Below, in pieces: positions 17,338 to 26,985 of a stretch of DNA of 64,000 nucleotides. The first letter of the stretch is position 1. Each line of letters begins with the position of its first letter. Location of the stretch: the NCBI GenBank assembly GCA_026392515.1, contig JAPLBY010000011.1, positions 1 through 64,000 on the forward strand, read 5' to 3'. Source of the stretch: Actinomycetota bacterium (GTDB lineage: Bacteria > Actinomycetota > Actinomycetes > S36-B12 > UBA5976). The notes beneath the pieces are model-generated. The model was not told where the DNA came from and searched no databases. It saw nothing but the letters and a program-made list of their open reading frames with translations. Made by a program: the position numbers and the translations under genes.

Positions 17338-18114
17338 ATGGGAAGAATTCGCACTCTAGTCGGCGACATTGCATATGACTTGTACGGTCATCGACTGACT
17401 TCCTCGCTTCCTCATGATCAACTTCCCGCTCACGTTGGCGTCATTTTGGACGGCAACCGACGCTGGGCAGCTGAAATGGGTTCACCAAGTGCTCACGGGC
17501 ATCGCGCGGGTGGCGAGAAGATAACTGAGTTTCTCGGATGGTGCGAAGAACTTGGTGTCGAGGTAGTAACACTTTGGCTGCTTTCGACCGACAACTTACT
17601 TCGCGAGCCAACTGAGTTAGATGCCCTATTAGAAATCATCGAAGATACCGTGACCGCCTTGGGTGATACGGGTAGGTGGCAAATTCACCCAGTAGGTGCA
17701 CTAGACCTATTGCCAGAAAGAACTACGGATTTACTCAATAGAACAAAACTTGCCACCGAAAACGTACCGGGGCTTCTCGTTAATGTCGCCATTGGATATG
17801 GTGGCCGGCAAGAAGTAGTCGATGCAGTTCGGTCGTTATTGATAGAAGAGTCCAAAGCCGGCCAATCTCTTGATGAAGTTGCTTCAAAAATCGACATTGA
17901 GCACATCGCTGCGCACCTTTACACCAAGGGTCAGCCGGATCCAGATCTAGTGATTAGAACTTCTGGCGAACAAAGATTGAGTGGCTTCTTGTTATGGCAA
18001 AGTGCTCACTCTGAGTTCTACTTTTGCGAGGCTTACTGGCCTAACTTTCGCAAAATCGATTTTTTGCGTGCTGTACGTTCCTATGCAGCGCGAAATCGAC
18101 GATTCGGTATTTAG
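17338..18114 (+). CDS. Z-isoprenyl diphosphate synthase (UppS family)
   Basis: 258-aa cis-prenyltransferase that adds IPP units to an allylic diphosphate. Motifs: catalytic Asp in [13 protein letters not shown] near residue 40, [10 protein letters not shown], and the C-terminal [25 protein letters not shown] split around the conserved [14 protein letters not shown]. In mycobacteria a protein of this length (Rv1086) makes the short Z,E-farnesyl diphosphate while a longer one makes decaprenyl diphosphate; which product this one makes cannot be read from the sequence. It follows the divergent PhoH gene and converges with the YyaL-like gene with a 4-nt overlap. Confidence 0.93.
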   Translation: MGRIRTLVGDIAYDLYGHRLTSSLPHDQLPAHVGVILDGNRRWAAEMGSPSAHGHRAGGEKITEFLGWCEELGVEVVTLWLLSTDNLLREPTELDALLEIIEDTVTALGDTGRWQIHPVGALDLLPERTTDLLNRTKLATENVPGLLVNVAIGYGGRQEVVDAVRSLLIEESKAGQSLDEVASKIDIEHIAAHLYTKGQPDPDLVIRTSGEQRLSGFLLWQSAHSEFYFCEAYWPNFRKIDFLRAVRSYAARNRRFGI

Positions 18115-20189
18115 TTAAAAACTCCTATTGAGTTTTTCAGAGTTTGTAAATCTGTAGTTGGGGCATCACAAACGAAACCACGGCACACATAGGCAGTTGA
18201 TTTTCCCTCAAGTGCTTTTCGATCCTTGAGTAATGGCTGATCACTTCCCCACGAATAAACCATGCCAGGAGCTGTTCCATTTACTAATGAATCTTGGAAT
18301 TTTGAATCACTCGAGCCAGCAAGTGCTACTTCGCGCGGGCCATCAAGCCAAGTCACAAACATGGCACTGCCCCAGCCTGCAAACCGAGTATGTGATGCAA
18401 CCAGTGGAACTAAAGCTGGAATGAACTTTTCTGCCCAAGTGCGCATCTCAACATCCCCAGATAGCGCCGCATAAGTTAAGGCTGCATCTATCGTCGCGGC
18501 CCAACCTGATGGCGTTACGTTGTCAGTTGGGTCAACTTGTCGAGTTGCGACATCTTTAGCAACTGGTTCAACATCATTTGCGGTATCGGTTAATCCGGAG
18601 TCTTGCTGAAAATGATCTTGGATGTCATTGAGTAGTGTCCCAGCTAGCTCGCGCCAAACATCATCACCACTAACCTGCGCTAGTGCTAGGAAAGCACTAG
18701 CAACTAAGGCTTGATCCTCTAAGACACCAAGGGCATGAAGTCCGGCTTTACCATCGCGCGAAACTCGCACCAATCTGCTTGAGTGAGTTGGATCTGCTCC
18801 CAGATGAGTACTAACTAACAAATCAGCAGCACGCGTGGCACATTCAATCCAGTCAGGTCGGTTACAGACACTGCCAGCATCAACTAAGGCGCGAATAGTT
18901 AAGCCATTCCAACTTGCCACAATTTTGTCGTCTCGACCTGGTCGAGGTCTGACTGCTCTTGCTGTCATTAACTTGGTGCGCAATCGATTCCATCTATCCC
19001 AGTCATCTGGATCTTGATGAAGTGTGAGAACTGATTTACCGTGTTCAAATGTTCCAGCTTCTGTGACATTGCAAAGTTGGATAACCCATTCTGCGTCGGT
19101 TGAATCACCTGAGTCTTTAGATAGCGCTTCTCTGATTTGTTGTGGCGTCCAGGCGTAGAACGCACCTTCTTCGGAATGTCCGGTATCCAAGTCGATGCTG
19201 TCAGCATCAAGTGCAGCAGCAAAGGCACCTTCTGAAGTCAGCATTTCGCGAATTAAGAATTCGGCTGTCTCTGTTGTAATTCGTAATGCTTGTTTGTCAC
19301 CTGTCAGGCGATACAAGTGCGCATAGATGGAAAGAAGCTGGGCATTGTCATAAAGCATTTTTTCAAAGTGCGGAACGGTCCAAGTTGCATCCACGCTATA
19401 GCGCGCAAATCCACCACCGATTTGGTCATACATGCCACCTCGTGCCATGGAATTGCAAGTGTGTTCGATCATCTGCATTCCGCGGAAATCTGGCTCACTG
19501 CCAGCTAGTTTTTGAAGAGCTTCATTTCGAAGTAAGAATTCCAGCGTTAGTGATGGTGGGAATTTCGGTGCATCACCAAAGCCTCCATTGATTGGATCAT
19601 ATGTAGCTGAAAGTGATTCTAGGCCTGAAGTCACTGCAAATTTGATTTCGTCTCTAGTGAAATCAGATTTGGATTTAACAATAAGTTCGTTTCGAGAACC
19701 AATGTGTTCCATGATTCTGGCTGAGGATTCATTTACTCGTTCCCGCTCACTAGTCCAAGTGTCGTTTAGAGCAAGTAGAACCTGCGTGAACGATGGCATA
19801 CCGTGTGAAGGACGCGGGGGAAAATATGTTCCGGCATACCAAGGCCGTCGATCATGATCTAGCCAAACTGAATTTGGCCAACCACCTTGACCGGTCATAG
19901 CTTGTGTGGCTTCCATGTAAAGCGAATCGACTGCCGGCAACTCTTCGCGATCTACTTTTATGTTTACGAAGTACTCATTCATTAGCGCCGCTACGGACGG
20001 ATTCTCAAAACTTTCATGTGCCATAACGTGACACCAGTGGCATGCGCTATATCCAACACTTAAAAAGATTGGGACATTGCGAGTACGGGCAAGTTCAAAT
20101 GCTTCTTCAGACCAGGGATACCAATCAACCGGATTATCGGCATGCTGCAATAAATATGGCGAAGTGGAGTCTGCTAGGCGATTTGGCAC
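18111..20189 (-). CDS. YyaL/SSP411-like thioredoxin-domain protein (DUF255)
   Basis: 692-aa protein with an N-terminal thioredoxin-like DUF255 domain ([20 protein letters not shown], then a [15 protein letters not shown] motif holding a CxxC) and a large alpha/alpha-barrel C-terminal part resembling glycoside-hydrolase or epimerase barrels ([42 protein letters not shown]). Length is typical of the family. Function is not established; related proteins are tied to stress and sporulation or spermatogenesis. GTG start at 20189 with no obvious ribosome-binding site. Confidence 0.92.
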   Translation of the reverse strand: MPNRLADSTSPYLLQHADNPVDWYPWSEEAFELARTRNVPIFLSVGYSACHWCHVMAHESFENPSVAALMNEYFVNIKVDREELPAVDSLYMEATQAMTGQGGWPNSVWLDHDRRPWYAGTYFPPRPSHGMPSFTQVLLALNDTWTSERERVNESSARIMEHIGSRNELIVKSKSDFTRDEIKFAVTSGLESLSATYDPINGGFGDAPKFPPSLTLEFLLRNEALQKLAGSEPDFRGMQMIEHTCNSMARGGMYDQIGGGFARYSVDATWTVPHFEKMLYDNAQLLSIYAHLYRLTGDKQALRITTETAEFLIREMLTSEGAFAAALDADSIDLDTGHSEEGAFYAWTPQQIREALSKDSGDSTDAEWVIQLCNVTEAGTFEHGKSVLTLHQDPDDWDRWNRLRTKLMTARAVRPRPGRDDKIVASWNGLTIRALVDAGSVCNRPDWIECATRAADLLVSTHLGADPTHSSRLVRVSRDGKAGLHALGVLEDQALVASAFLALAQVSGDDVWRELAGTLLNDIQDHFQQDSGLTDTANDVEPVAKDVATRQVDPTDNVTPSGWAATIDAALTYAALSGDVEMRTWAEKFIPALVPLVASHTRFAGWGSAMFVTWLDGPREVALAGSSDSKFQDSLVNGTAPGMVYSWGSDQPLLKDRKALEGKSTAYVCRGFVCDAPTTDLQTLKNSIGVFN
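18117..18137. terminator. Bidirectional hairpin at isoprenyl transferase / yyaL-like gene ends
   Basis: AAAAACTC at 18117-18124 and GAGTTTTT at 18130-18137 form a perfect 8-bp stem with a 5-nt loop. It lies just after the isoprenyl transferase stop and inside the last codons of the convergent gene. The T-run at the 3' side of the stem suits intrinsic termination on either strand. Confidence 0.6.
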
Positions 20190-20242
20190 AACTCATTCTT
20201 GCATCTACTGCAGTAGGTGCAGAATATGCAGATTCTTAAGAT

Positions 20243-21457
20243 CTAGCGGCTTGTTTTACCGCTAATAATTCCAGGGCGAGATATTACGATTCCGGCCAAT
20301 AACTGAACGATCAGCGCTACTCCTAGCGCCATAAATGATGCTCCCCAAGTATGTGTTAAGTCTTTTAGCAAGCCCAAAGTTAAAGGCCCAAGTGCGGAAA
20401 TAATGTAGCCGCCACCTTGCATGAAAGATCCTAAATCTCGCGCTGTTTCGTGGCTATCAGAACGTAGAAGTACCAGAGTTAAAGCCAGTGGAAAAGATGA
20501 TCCTAACCCGATGCCAAGTAGTGAGACCCAAAGCCAAGTTCCATTTTCCCACCATCCCGTAGTTGCAAAGATATAAATTCCTATCAAGCCAACTGCAAAG
20601 ATTGCTACGAAGATTACGCAAAGCATCACCTGAGATTTGAATCTAGCAGCTAACGGTGGAACAAAAAGGCCAGCTGGAAATCCGAGTAGCACTAAGAGAG
20701 CGAGCTGATTACCCGCAATTGTCGGATCGATACCTGAGTCTCGCAAGATCGAAGGCAGCCAAGCGTTCATGGAATGATAATTCATGGACTGGAAACCAAA
20801 ATACAAAACTAATGCCCAAGCTAACTTGTTATGGAACAGGGCGCGCATGTCACGAGGCGTGGTCAAAGTTTCATCGACAGTTTCATCATGGCGATATAAG
20901 CGCCAAACTACCCAAGCAATCAATGGCAAAATAGCCCACACTTCTAATGCTCCGCGCCATGAACCAAATGCTTCGGTAAGTGGATATGTAATTAGCGCAG
21001 CAACAGCGGCAGAAATGGAGATTGCTCCCGCAATCATTCCCATGACTCCACCGATACTTTTAGGGAAATCTCTGCGGGTAATTATCGAAGGGACCACATT
21101 TCCAACCGCTACGCCAAGCCCAATAATTATTGTTCCTAAGTAAAGAACCACTACGGATGGAACAAGGCGTAAAGTTCCACCAATAGCAAGTGCAATCAAT
21201 GCAACTGAAACTGCCTTGTTTGGAGTTACTCGGTTCAGCAATCTAGGAACCAGCATTGCCCCGAGTCCAAACATGAGAATTGGCAAAGTACTCAACAAGG
21301 ATGCAGACGTTGCACTCAGACCAAACTCTGCGCGAATTTCCGGCAGTACTGGGCCTACTGAAGTGGTCAGTGGGCGCAAAGTCATGCCAACAAAGAACAG
21401 AGGCATGGCTTTTAAAATGAATTTTTGCTGGGACTTAACTGATGAATCCGACACCAA
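20243..21457 (-). CDS. MFS permease, CynX/NimT-like
   Basis: 404-aa major facilitator with about 12 hydrophobic helices. The pattern LRPLTTSVGPVLPEIRAEFGLSATSASLLSTLPILMFG at the N-terminus (first helices) is typical of the CynX/NimT cyanate/nitroimidazole-type branch of MFS; the two halves are joined near residues 190-210 (RLYRHDETVDETLTTPRDMRALF). Substrate unknown. GTG start at 21457 with GGGAG 5 nt upstream. It is the first gene beyond the non-coding stretch that follows comF. Confidence 0.88.
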   Translation of the reverse strand: MVSDSSVKSQQKFILKAMPLFFVGMTLRPLTTSVGPVLPEIRAEFGLSATSASLLSTLPILMFGLGAMLVPRLLNRVTPNKAVSVALIALAIGGTLRLVPSVVVLYLGTIIIGLGVAVGNVVPSIITRRDFPKSIGGVMGMIAGAISISAAVAALITYPLTEAFGSWRGALEVWAILPLIAWVVWRLYRHDETVDETLTTPRDMRALFHNKLAWALVLYFGFQSMNYHSMNAWLPSILRDSGIDPTIAGNQLALLVLLGFPAGLFVPPLAARFKSQVMLCVIFVAIFAVGLIGIYIFATTGWWENGTWLWVSLLGIGLGSSFPLALTLVLLRSDSHETARDLGSFMQGGGYIISALGPLTLGLLKDLTHTWGASFMALGVALIVQLLAGIVISRPGIISGKTSR

Positions 21458-21794
21458 AACTCCCTAAGCTGATAACGACAGCCTAGCGGGTGTACTTTCA
21501 GCGATTGATTTAGGTATTTAAGAGACACCCACCCGTCCGACCTGATTTTCGACCCCACATTCGCCTGCTGGAACTTTCGCAGCGTCAATCGCCACTACTA
21601 ACCCTCGCTGTTGATTTTGACCATCTGGATCAAAGAACAGGCAGGACTTACTTCTAAACCGCACCGTGCTCAACGACCAAAAGTCGTCTTACGTGGACCG
21701 CTTTGCCTGCGGCTGGCATCGGCTTGTTGCAAACCAACTTCGAAGAACTGGTTTGCAACGCAATCACGGACCCGGGTGGGTGCCAGCTTTTAGG
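21458..21794. other. 337-bp gap rich in inverted repeats, no gene recognised
   Basis: The only intergenic stretch longer than 300 bp. It contains a perfect 11-bp hairpin (21726-21759), a 5-bp hairpin ACGAC/GTCGT (21673-21687), and a long-range GGGTGT/ACACCC pair (21488-21530). I checked both strands by eye for tRNA T-arms, the SRP RNA apical loop, the RNase P core and the tmRNA ends and found none. No reading frame looks like a known protein. In many actinobacteria a ribosome hibernation factor gene follows comF; nothing like it is here. It may be a non-coding RNA or decayed sequence. Confidence 0.5.
21726..21759 (-). terminator. Perfect 11-bp hairpin downstream of comF
   Basis: GTTGCAAACCA at 21726-21736 and TGGTTTGCAAC at 21749-21759 with a 12-nt loop that itself holds TTCGAA. 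It begins 35 nt past the comF stop on the minus strand. No U-tract follows, so it resembles the U-less hairpins proposed as terminators in actinobacteria, or a helix of an RNA. Confidence 0.55.
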
Positions 21795-22415
21795 TTATCT
21801 GCTTTTGGGAGAACCACACAAAGTCAAGGCAAATACCCGTTGGGCACCAGCGAATTTCAAAGTCCTTGCTGCACTATTCAGCGTGGCACCAGTAGTTACT
21901 ACATCGTCAACAAGAACGACTGTGCCATTAACTGTTCTGCGAATACCGAATGCCCCTTCCAAGTTCGAATGGCGTTGAGCAGCAGTCAATCCCACTTGAT
22001 CCAAAACGATCCGATGGAGATACAGATTTGTTTCGTCGATTGCTATTGAGTTATTGCGCTGCATCATATTGCTACAAAGGTTGGTAACTGAATCAAATCC
22101 GCGTTCCTTAATCTTTTGATGGGAACTAGGGATTGGAATCAACGTTAGATTTTTGAATCCTAGGAACTTATCTAATGTGTTGTACAAAACTTGTGATAGC
22201 AACTCGACATATCTAACATCGCCATTCTTGTAGCAGATCAAGGCATCTCGAAGCCAACCCGCATACTCACCAGCACAGAAGCATGACGTGATTTCACTTA
22301 AGTCTTTGGCTCTAAAAGGTGCTACTCCTTTGATGCAGGTTGGGCAAAACTCAACACCAAGTCGTGAGCAGATCAAACATCTGGGTGTAAAAACCAATTG
22401 CTTCAAAATTGACAT
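21795..22415 (-). CDS. comF: ComF-type phosphoribosyltransferase-like protein
   Basis: 206-aa protein with an N-terminal zinc-finger-like cysteine set (CLICSRLGVEFCPTC) and a C-terminal PRPP-binding domain with the loop VVLVDDVVTTGATL. ComF proteins are needed for DNA uptake in naturally competent bacteria and may be involved in nucleotide salvage elsewhere; no other competence gene lies in this window. It is the last gene of the mtrA-mtrB-lpqB-comF series, starting 73 nt after lpqB, the usual actinobacterial order. Confidence 0.92.
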   Translation of the reverse strand: MSILKQLVFTPRCLICSRLGVEFCPTCIKGVAPFRAKDLSEITSCFCAGEYAGWLRDALICYKNGDVRYVELLSQVLYNTLDKFLGFKNLTLIPIPSSHQKIKERGFDSVTNLCSNMMQRNNSIAIDETNLYLHRIVLDQVGLTAAQRHSNLEGAFGIRRTVNGTVVLVDDVVTTGATLNSAARTLKFAGAQRVFALTLCGSPKSR

Positions 22416-22488
22416 AAGTCAGTCTGAAATATGAACGTACGGGATAACCCAGAAATCTTGCGAGTGTAGATAAATCCAGGTTGTTGAA

Positions 22489-24186
22489 TTAGTCGGAGAA
22501 AAATCCACCAATTCCAGAGACGACTTGTACCCAACTTCCGAAGCTCTGCTGGAACACCAATTGGTTTGTGCCATCAACGGCAGAAATGTATAGCTTGCCA
22601 GTTCCATCAACCGAAATCTGTTGGGCTCCAACCGGAGTGCTGAACAACTTTGTTTTCCCATCAAGCAGCGATACATCAAAAACTAGTTCGCTTTTTGTTT
22701 CATCTGAACCAATGACTGCAATAGAAGTTGGTGAACTCCATACGATGTCACGAATTGTGGTAATTGATCGCTCAATTCTATGTAACCCGATTATTCGAGT
22801 TTCTGAGTCTGTCTTGAAAACTGCTCCAACAGCTACTACATCTTGGATGCCATTTGATAACACAACAGCTACCCGAACGCCATCACTTGAAACTAAAACT
22901 TGCTTGACTTGATCATTTGTACCCAGAGTTGACGCATCTACAGATACCGGACGCAAACTGCCGTCGCGGGTAACTTCCCGCACTCCTTGACCAAAGTCTG
23001 AAAAATAAATATTTCCATCTCGATCCCAAGTCGGCTTGGAGATTTGATCTCCTTGGGCAACCAACTTAAAGTCAGATTCGGCAGAATTAGTTACTTGCAG
23101 AGATTTACGATCTGCTGTGACGGTTGCAATTTGGGAACCACTCAGGTTTGGTGTTGCAAAGACTAGCGGTGCTGGAGCTGTGTACTTTAGAGTTTCCAAT
23201 TCATTTACGGCCGAATAAATCTCTTCATTTCTGATCACATTCAAAATCTGCAGATTGGGATCAGGTAACGTCGAAAGGTCTTGCCAATCCTGAATGGTTT
23301 GAAGCGCACCAATATTTGAAAGTGCTAGTGGCTGCCCCGAAACGGATATCTGAACTGCAGAAACATTGGGCAGAACATTTAATGTCCATACCAACTGGGC
23401 CGAGAGAGCTCGCCTAGTATCTTCGTCCGCTCCCAAAATTTCATTCGATAGATCAACTTGGGCAATTCCGTTTGTGATCGGTACTGAGCCATACGTCAAA
23501 GTTGTGCCGACTGGAAAAGCGCTTGCTGCTACCGGTGACAAATATGGTGACGGACCGTCCAGAAGTGATTTAACCAAAGAGGTTGCTGCTCCAGAGTTAC
23601 TCACCGGAACTAAAACATTGTCAGTAACTAACGACGTTAACTCAGTGTTGAAAAAGTAAATTGGAAAACTTCGGAATGAGCGATCCACGTCGCCACTCGA
23701 TAACAAAATCCCATCACTTAAGTTTGTAATCCGCCATTGTCCACCGGCATCTTGGGCTACCTCAAAAGTTCTGGAAATTTGGGCGCCAGGGTCACCGCTT
23801 TGATATCTTCCCAAATCCGAGATGGTTCCAAGTTTTCCCGCGCTAACAGTTAATGCAGGTGATTCACCAGCAACATCAATAGATGATGCTTCATATATCT
23901 CAATACCAGTTAATGGATTCCAGTTACCGGCCGACTCAACTTCTAGGTACTGACGAGCTATTCCATAGTTTTCAGATGGATCGGCGCAAGCATCCAGGAA
24001 ACCACGCACAATTTCTTCTGGAGACATTCCGGCACTGGGGGGTCTGGCAATAACTCTTACAAACTGCGCAGAGGTATCTTCTGAAATTTCTTCACCGAAG
24101 TACACCTCGCTTGACTTTGGAATGCCCGCGCAGCCTGAAAGTACAAGTGCTAGTGCGAGGAGTCCACCAGTAACTTTTAGTCTCAT
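22489..24186 (-). CDS. lpqB: Lipoprotein LpqB, MtrB-associated
   Basis: 565-aa lipoprotein that modulates the MtrAB two-component system in actinobacteria. The signal ends in lipobox LSGC (Cys19). A GerMN-type domain lies around residues 180-300 (LVKSLLDGPSPYLSPVAASAFPVG, split) and a C-terminal beta-propeller-like region follows with repeated strands (PTWDRDGNIYFSD, VSSDGVRVAVVLSNG). The ATG overlaps the mtrB stop by 4 nt, giving translational coupling with the kinase. Confidence 0.95.
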   Translation of the reverse strand: MRLKVTGGLLALALVLSGCAGIPKSSEVYFGEEISEDTSAQFVRVIARPPSAGMSPEEIVRGFLDACADPSENYGIARQYLEVESAGNWNPLTGIEIYEASSIDVAGESPALTVSAGKLGTISDLGRYQSGDPGAQISRTFEVAQDAGGQWRITNLSDGILLSSGDVDRSFRSFPIYFFNTELTSLVTDNVLVPVSNSGAATSLVKSLLDGPSPYLSPVAASAFPVGTTLTYGSVPITNGIAQVDLSNEILGADEDTRRALSAQLVWTLNVLPNVSAVQISVSGQPLALSNIGALQTIQDWQDLSTLPDPNLQILNVIRNEEIYSAVNELETLKYTAPAPLVFATPNLSGSQIATVTADRKSLQVTNSAESDFKLVAQGDQISKPTWDRDGNIYFSDFGQGVREVTRDGSLRPVSVDASTLGTNDQVKQVLVSSDGVRVAVVLSNGIQDVVAVGAVFKTDSETRIIGLHRIERSITTIRDIVWSSPTSIAVIGSDETKSELVFDVSLLDGKTKLFSTPVGAQQISVDGTGKLYISAVDGTNQLVFQQSFGSWVQVVSGIGGFFSD

Positions 24187-25736
24187 GGTGCACCAGCCGA
24201 AATTGCCACCACAGAAATTGCGCCTAACTCAATTCGAGGAAGGGTCAAAACAAACTGCGCACCCTCATTTGGCGCACCCCATACGTCAATGATTCCGCCA
24301 TGCAGCGCTGCATCCTCTGCAGAAATTGACAGTCCTAGACCGGTGCCGCCGAGGGTACGTTGCCGAGCTGGATCTGCGCGCCAAAAGCGACCGAAAACTC
24401 TTGATAAATCTTCAACGGCGATTCCTTGACCGTGATCTCGAACCGAGATAGAAACGCAAGACTCATTACCCAAAATTTCAACTTCGACATTGGTGCCGTC
24501 ACAATGCTCAATTGCATTCACAACTAGATTTCTAATGATTCGAGAGACTCTTCGTTTGTCTGCCGTCACAGTTGTATCGCCACTACTTGCAAACTTGAAC
24601 TGAGTTGAGTGTTCTGCAGCGATTTCTTCGTTATCCCGCAAAATCGTTTCAGTAACTGCGGTCAAATCGATAGCTGCACTATCAAGTGGCGAAGCTCCCG
24701 CATCAATTTTACTCATTTCAAGCAGATCGCTCAGCAGTAAATCGAACCGGTCTACTTGATTTCTAAGCAGTTCCGCTGATCTAGCCATGTCTGGATCAAA
24801 ATCAGCTCTAGCGTTATAGATCATTTCGCTTGCCATTCGCACGGTTGTTAATGGAGTACGCAATTCGTGCGATACGTCAGACACAAACTGTTGCTGAACT
24901 TGGGATAGCGATTCAAGGCGAATGATCTGGCTTTGTAAACTCGTTGCCATTTCATTAAACGAGCCGGCCAGTCTGGCAATGTCGTCTTCACCGTTCACTT
25001 GCATTCGTCGATCTAAGTCTCCAGATGCAATTTGAACTGCAATCTCAGCTGCTTCTCGGACCGGATCTGTAACTCGAGCGGTAACAAACCATGCCAAAAC
25101 CATCAAGCTCACTAACAAAATGATTCCGGTTGCGGCAACGCCCTGTCGCACCAGATCAATGGTTCGTTGCTCATCATCAAGTGGGAATAGCAAATAAAGT
25201 TCGTATGCTCCCACTCGTGGGATGGAAACTGGTGAACCTACAACAAGGCCTGGCGAAGTTACGCCACCTTCGTAAATCAATTCTGAATATGCCCAAGCTT
25301 GACGATCACGTTCGCGGATCGCAGTTCTTAAACTCTCGGGAATAGATGCCTCAGAAATCAACTTAGTTCCACGCTCAGGAACCCCAACTAGATCCGGGTC
25401 ACTTAAGAACAAGGCATCGTAAATTCCAGGGGAGCCAGCTCGCACGGCAAGTGCTGTGATTACCGAGTCAACAAGTCTGGTGTTGTTTGGAGCCACTAAC
25501 CCAACGTCAGAAGCATCTAAGAGTCTTTGTACTTCAAGTCTGGCTGCAGTTGCTTCAGTCAATGCGCTTTGTTGCTTGGCTTCAAGTAAGCCAGATGTCA
25601 CTTGATTAACTAAGAGCACGCCCACGATGCTCAAAACTGAAGTAGATATTACAAACGTCAAAATAATCAAACGAAGTTGCAAGTTTCTTCGCCAATGACT
25701 TCGGATCGAAGTCTTTTCTCGAGCTAATGTGCTCAC
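24183..25736 (-). CDS. mtrB: Sensor histidine kinase MtrB
   Basis: 517-aa membrane kinase. Helix 1 at about residues 21-45, an extracytoplasmic domain of about 135 residues, helix 2 near 183-210, then HAMP (residues 212-265), a HisKA domain with phospho-acceptor His in DVSHELRTPLTTV, and an HATPase_c domain with N box NLVVNAIEH, G1 VRDHGQGIA and G2 GGTGLGLSI. MtrB partners MtrA in control of cell-wall remodelling, division and osmotic response. Its GTG start follows the mtrA stop by 3 nt; lpqB follows with a 4-nt overlap. Confidence 0.96.
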   Translation of the reverse strand: MSTLAREKTSIRSHWRRNLQLRLIILTFVISTSVLSIVGVLLVNQVTSGLLEAKQQSALTEATAARLEVQRLLDASDVGLVAPNNTRLVDSVITALAVRAGSPGIYDALFLSDPDLVGVPERGTKLISEASIPESLRTAIRERDRQAWAYSELIYEGGVTSPGLVVGSPVSIPRVGAYELYLLFPLDDEQRTIDLVRQGVAATGIILLVSLMVLAWFVTARVTDPVREAAEIAVQIASGDLDRRMQVNGEDDIARLAGSFNEMATSLQSQIIRLESLSQVQQQFVSDVSHELRTPLTTVRMASEMIYNARADFDPDMARSAELLRNQVDRFDLLLSDLLEMSKIDAGASPLDSAAIDLTAVTETILRDNEEIAAEHSTQFKFASSGDTTVTADKRRVSRIIRNLVVNAIEHCDGTNVEVEILGNESCVSISVRDHGQGIAVEDLSRVFGRFWRADPARQRTLGGTGLGLSISAEDAALHGGIIDVWGAPNEGAQFVLTLPRIELGAISVVAISAGAP

Positions 25737-25739
25737 CGG

Positions 25740-26417
25740 TTAAGTTTGCCCTGCCTTGTAGCCAACCCCGCGCACTGTTACAACGATTTCAGGGTGCTCT
25801 GGATCAATTTCTATTTTTGCGCGGAGTCTTTGCACGTGTACATTCACAAGCCTGGTATCAGCAGCGTGTTGGTATTCCCAAACTTCTTCTAGTAAAGCTT
25901 CCCGAGAAAAAACTTGCCAAGGTCGTTTAGCAAGAGTTACCAGAAGTTTGAATTCTAAAACTGTGAGTGGAATGTTAACTTCGCCACGCTTAACTCCATG
26001 ACCTGCTACGTCAATGATCAAGTCACCAACTTTGATTTCATTTACTGCTGGTGCGTCAATGTTTCTTAGGCGAGCTCTAATTCTGGCGATAAGTTCTTCA
26101 TTCTTGATCGGCTTAACAATGTAGTCATCAGCGCCGGCTTCTAGACCAGTTACAACATCACTAGTGTCACTGCGAGCTGTCAACATAACAATTGGAACTC
26201 CACTGGATTCCCTAATTGCTTGGCAAATCTCAACGCCATCTCTACCTGGAAGCATCAAATCAAGTAACACTAAGTCCGGGTTTACAACTTGAAATGCATT
26301 TATGGCTTGGTTTCCATCAGCACAATAGGAGACTTCGAAACCTTCAGCGCGCAATAAAATGCCAACTATCTCAGCAATAGATTGATCATCTTCGATGACC
26401 AAGATGCGCTGACCCAT
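25740..26417 (-). CDS. mtrA: Response regulator MtrA
   Basis: 225-aa OmpR/PhoB-class regulator. Receiver domain has the acidic pair in IEDDQSIAE, phospho-acceptor Asp in DLVLLDLMLPGRDG (near residue 53), the Thr in MLTARSD and the Lys in VKPIKNEE; the C-terminal winged helix carries VNVHVQRLRAKIEIDPEHP. It is the first gene of mtrA-mtrB-lpqB-comF. Unlike many neighbours it has a leader: GGGGAG lies about 8 nt before the ATG and TAGCGT lies further upstream as a possible -10. Confidence 0.97.
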   Translation of the reverse strand: MGQRILVIEDDQSIAEIVGILLRAEGFEVSYCADGNQAINAFQVVNPDLVLLDLMLPGRDGVEICQAIRESSGVPIVMLTARSDTSDVVTGLEAGADDYIVKPIKNEELIARIRARLRNIDAPAVNEIKVGDLIIDVAGHGVKRGEVNIPLTVLEFKLLVTLAKRPWQVFSREALLEEVWEYQHAADTRLVNVHVQRLRAKIEIDPEHPEIVVTVRGVGYKAGQT

Positions 26418-26511
26418 TCCGGCACTCCCCTTTAACGCTATTTGAATGCCAAATTTACCTCACGAACGAGAAACCTCGGTACCTATTGCAGTAATGCCTA
26501 TAAACGTTGGC

Positions 26512-26517
26512 TAATCT
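26512..26517 (+). promoter_or_regulatory. -10 hexamer for leaderless gtrA-like gene
   Basis: TAATCT, 6 nt before the ATG at 26524. The spacer AAGGTA contains AAGG, too close to the ATG to act normally as a Shine-Dalgarno. Confidence 0.5.
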
Positions 26518-26523
26518 AAGGTA

Positions 26524-26985
26524 ATGCTGCTTAAAGATTTCGTCACCAGAATGCGCACTGAGCTCGGCAAGTTCGGTGTCATCGGTTTAGTGGCATACAT
26601 AATCGACTTAACAATATTTAATGTTTTGAGATTCAGTGGTGGCGAAGGCCCGCTATACGACAAACCTCTAACTGCCAAAGTAATAAGTGTGCTGGCTGCA
26701 ACTACCTTTGCTTACTTTGGAAATCGGCACTGGACATTCAAGGATCGTTCACGATCTTCCTTCCGTCGTGAATACACCCTATTTTTTGTATTCAATGCAG
26801 TCGGTATGGTTATCTCCTTATCTTGCCTCTGGGTAAGTCACTACTTACTTGGATTTGAAAGTGCTTTGGCAGACAACATCAGCGCAAATGTTGTCGGACT
26901 TGTCTTAGGAACTGTTTTTAGATTTTGGGGTTACCACAATTGGGTGTTCCCAAATGATGTTTCGAGCGTTGAGCAGAACAGTTAA
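26524..26985 (+). CDS. GtrA family membrane protein
   Basis: 153-aa protein with four predicted helices of the GtrA/DPMS type (GVIGLVAYIIDLTIFNVL at 18-35; ISVLAATTFAYFGNRHWTF; FFVFNAVGMVISLSCLWV; NVVGLVLGTVFRFWGYHNWVF, each shortened to the recognisable part). GtrA proteins are thought to flip or present polyprenyl-linked sugars for surface glycans. The conserved FGNRHWTF and GYHNWVF motifs are present. It is divergent from mtrA and convergent with the kinase gene, with a 4-nt overlap. Confidence 0.93.
   Translation: MLLKDFVTRMRTELGKFGVIGLVAYIIDLTIFNVLRFSGGEGPLYDKPLTAKVISVLAATTFAYFGNRHWTFKDRSRSSFRREYTLFFVFNAVGMVISLSCLWVSHYLLGFESALADNISANVVGLVLGTVFRFWGYHNWVFPNDVSSVEQNS

Noticed and set aside
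21458-21794. tRNA, SRP RNA, RNase P RNA or tmRNA in the comF-MFS gap
   Set aside because: No T-arm GTTCRANNC with flanking stem, no GGAAGGAAGCAG-type SRP loop, no GAGGAAAGTCC or ACAGAAA RNase P core and no tmRNA ends on either strand.
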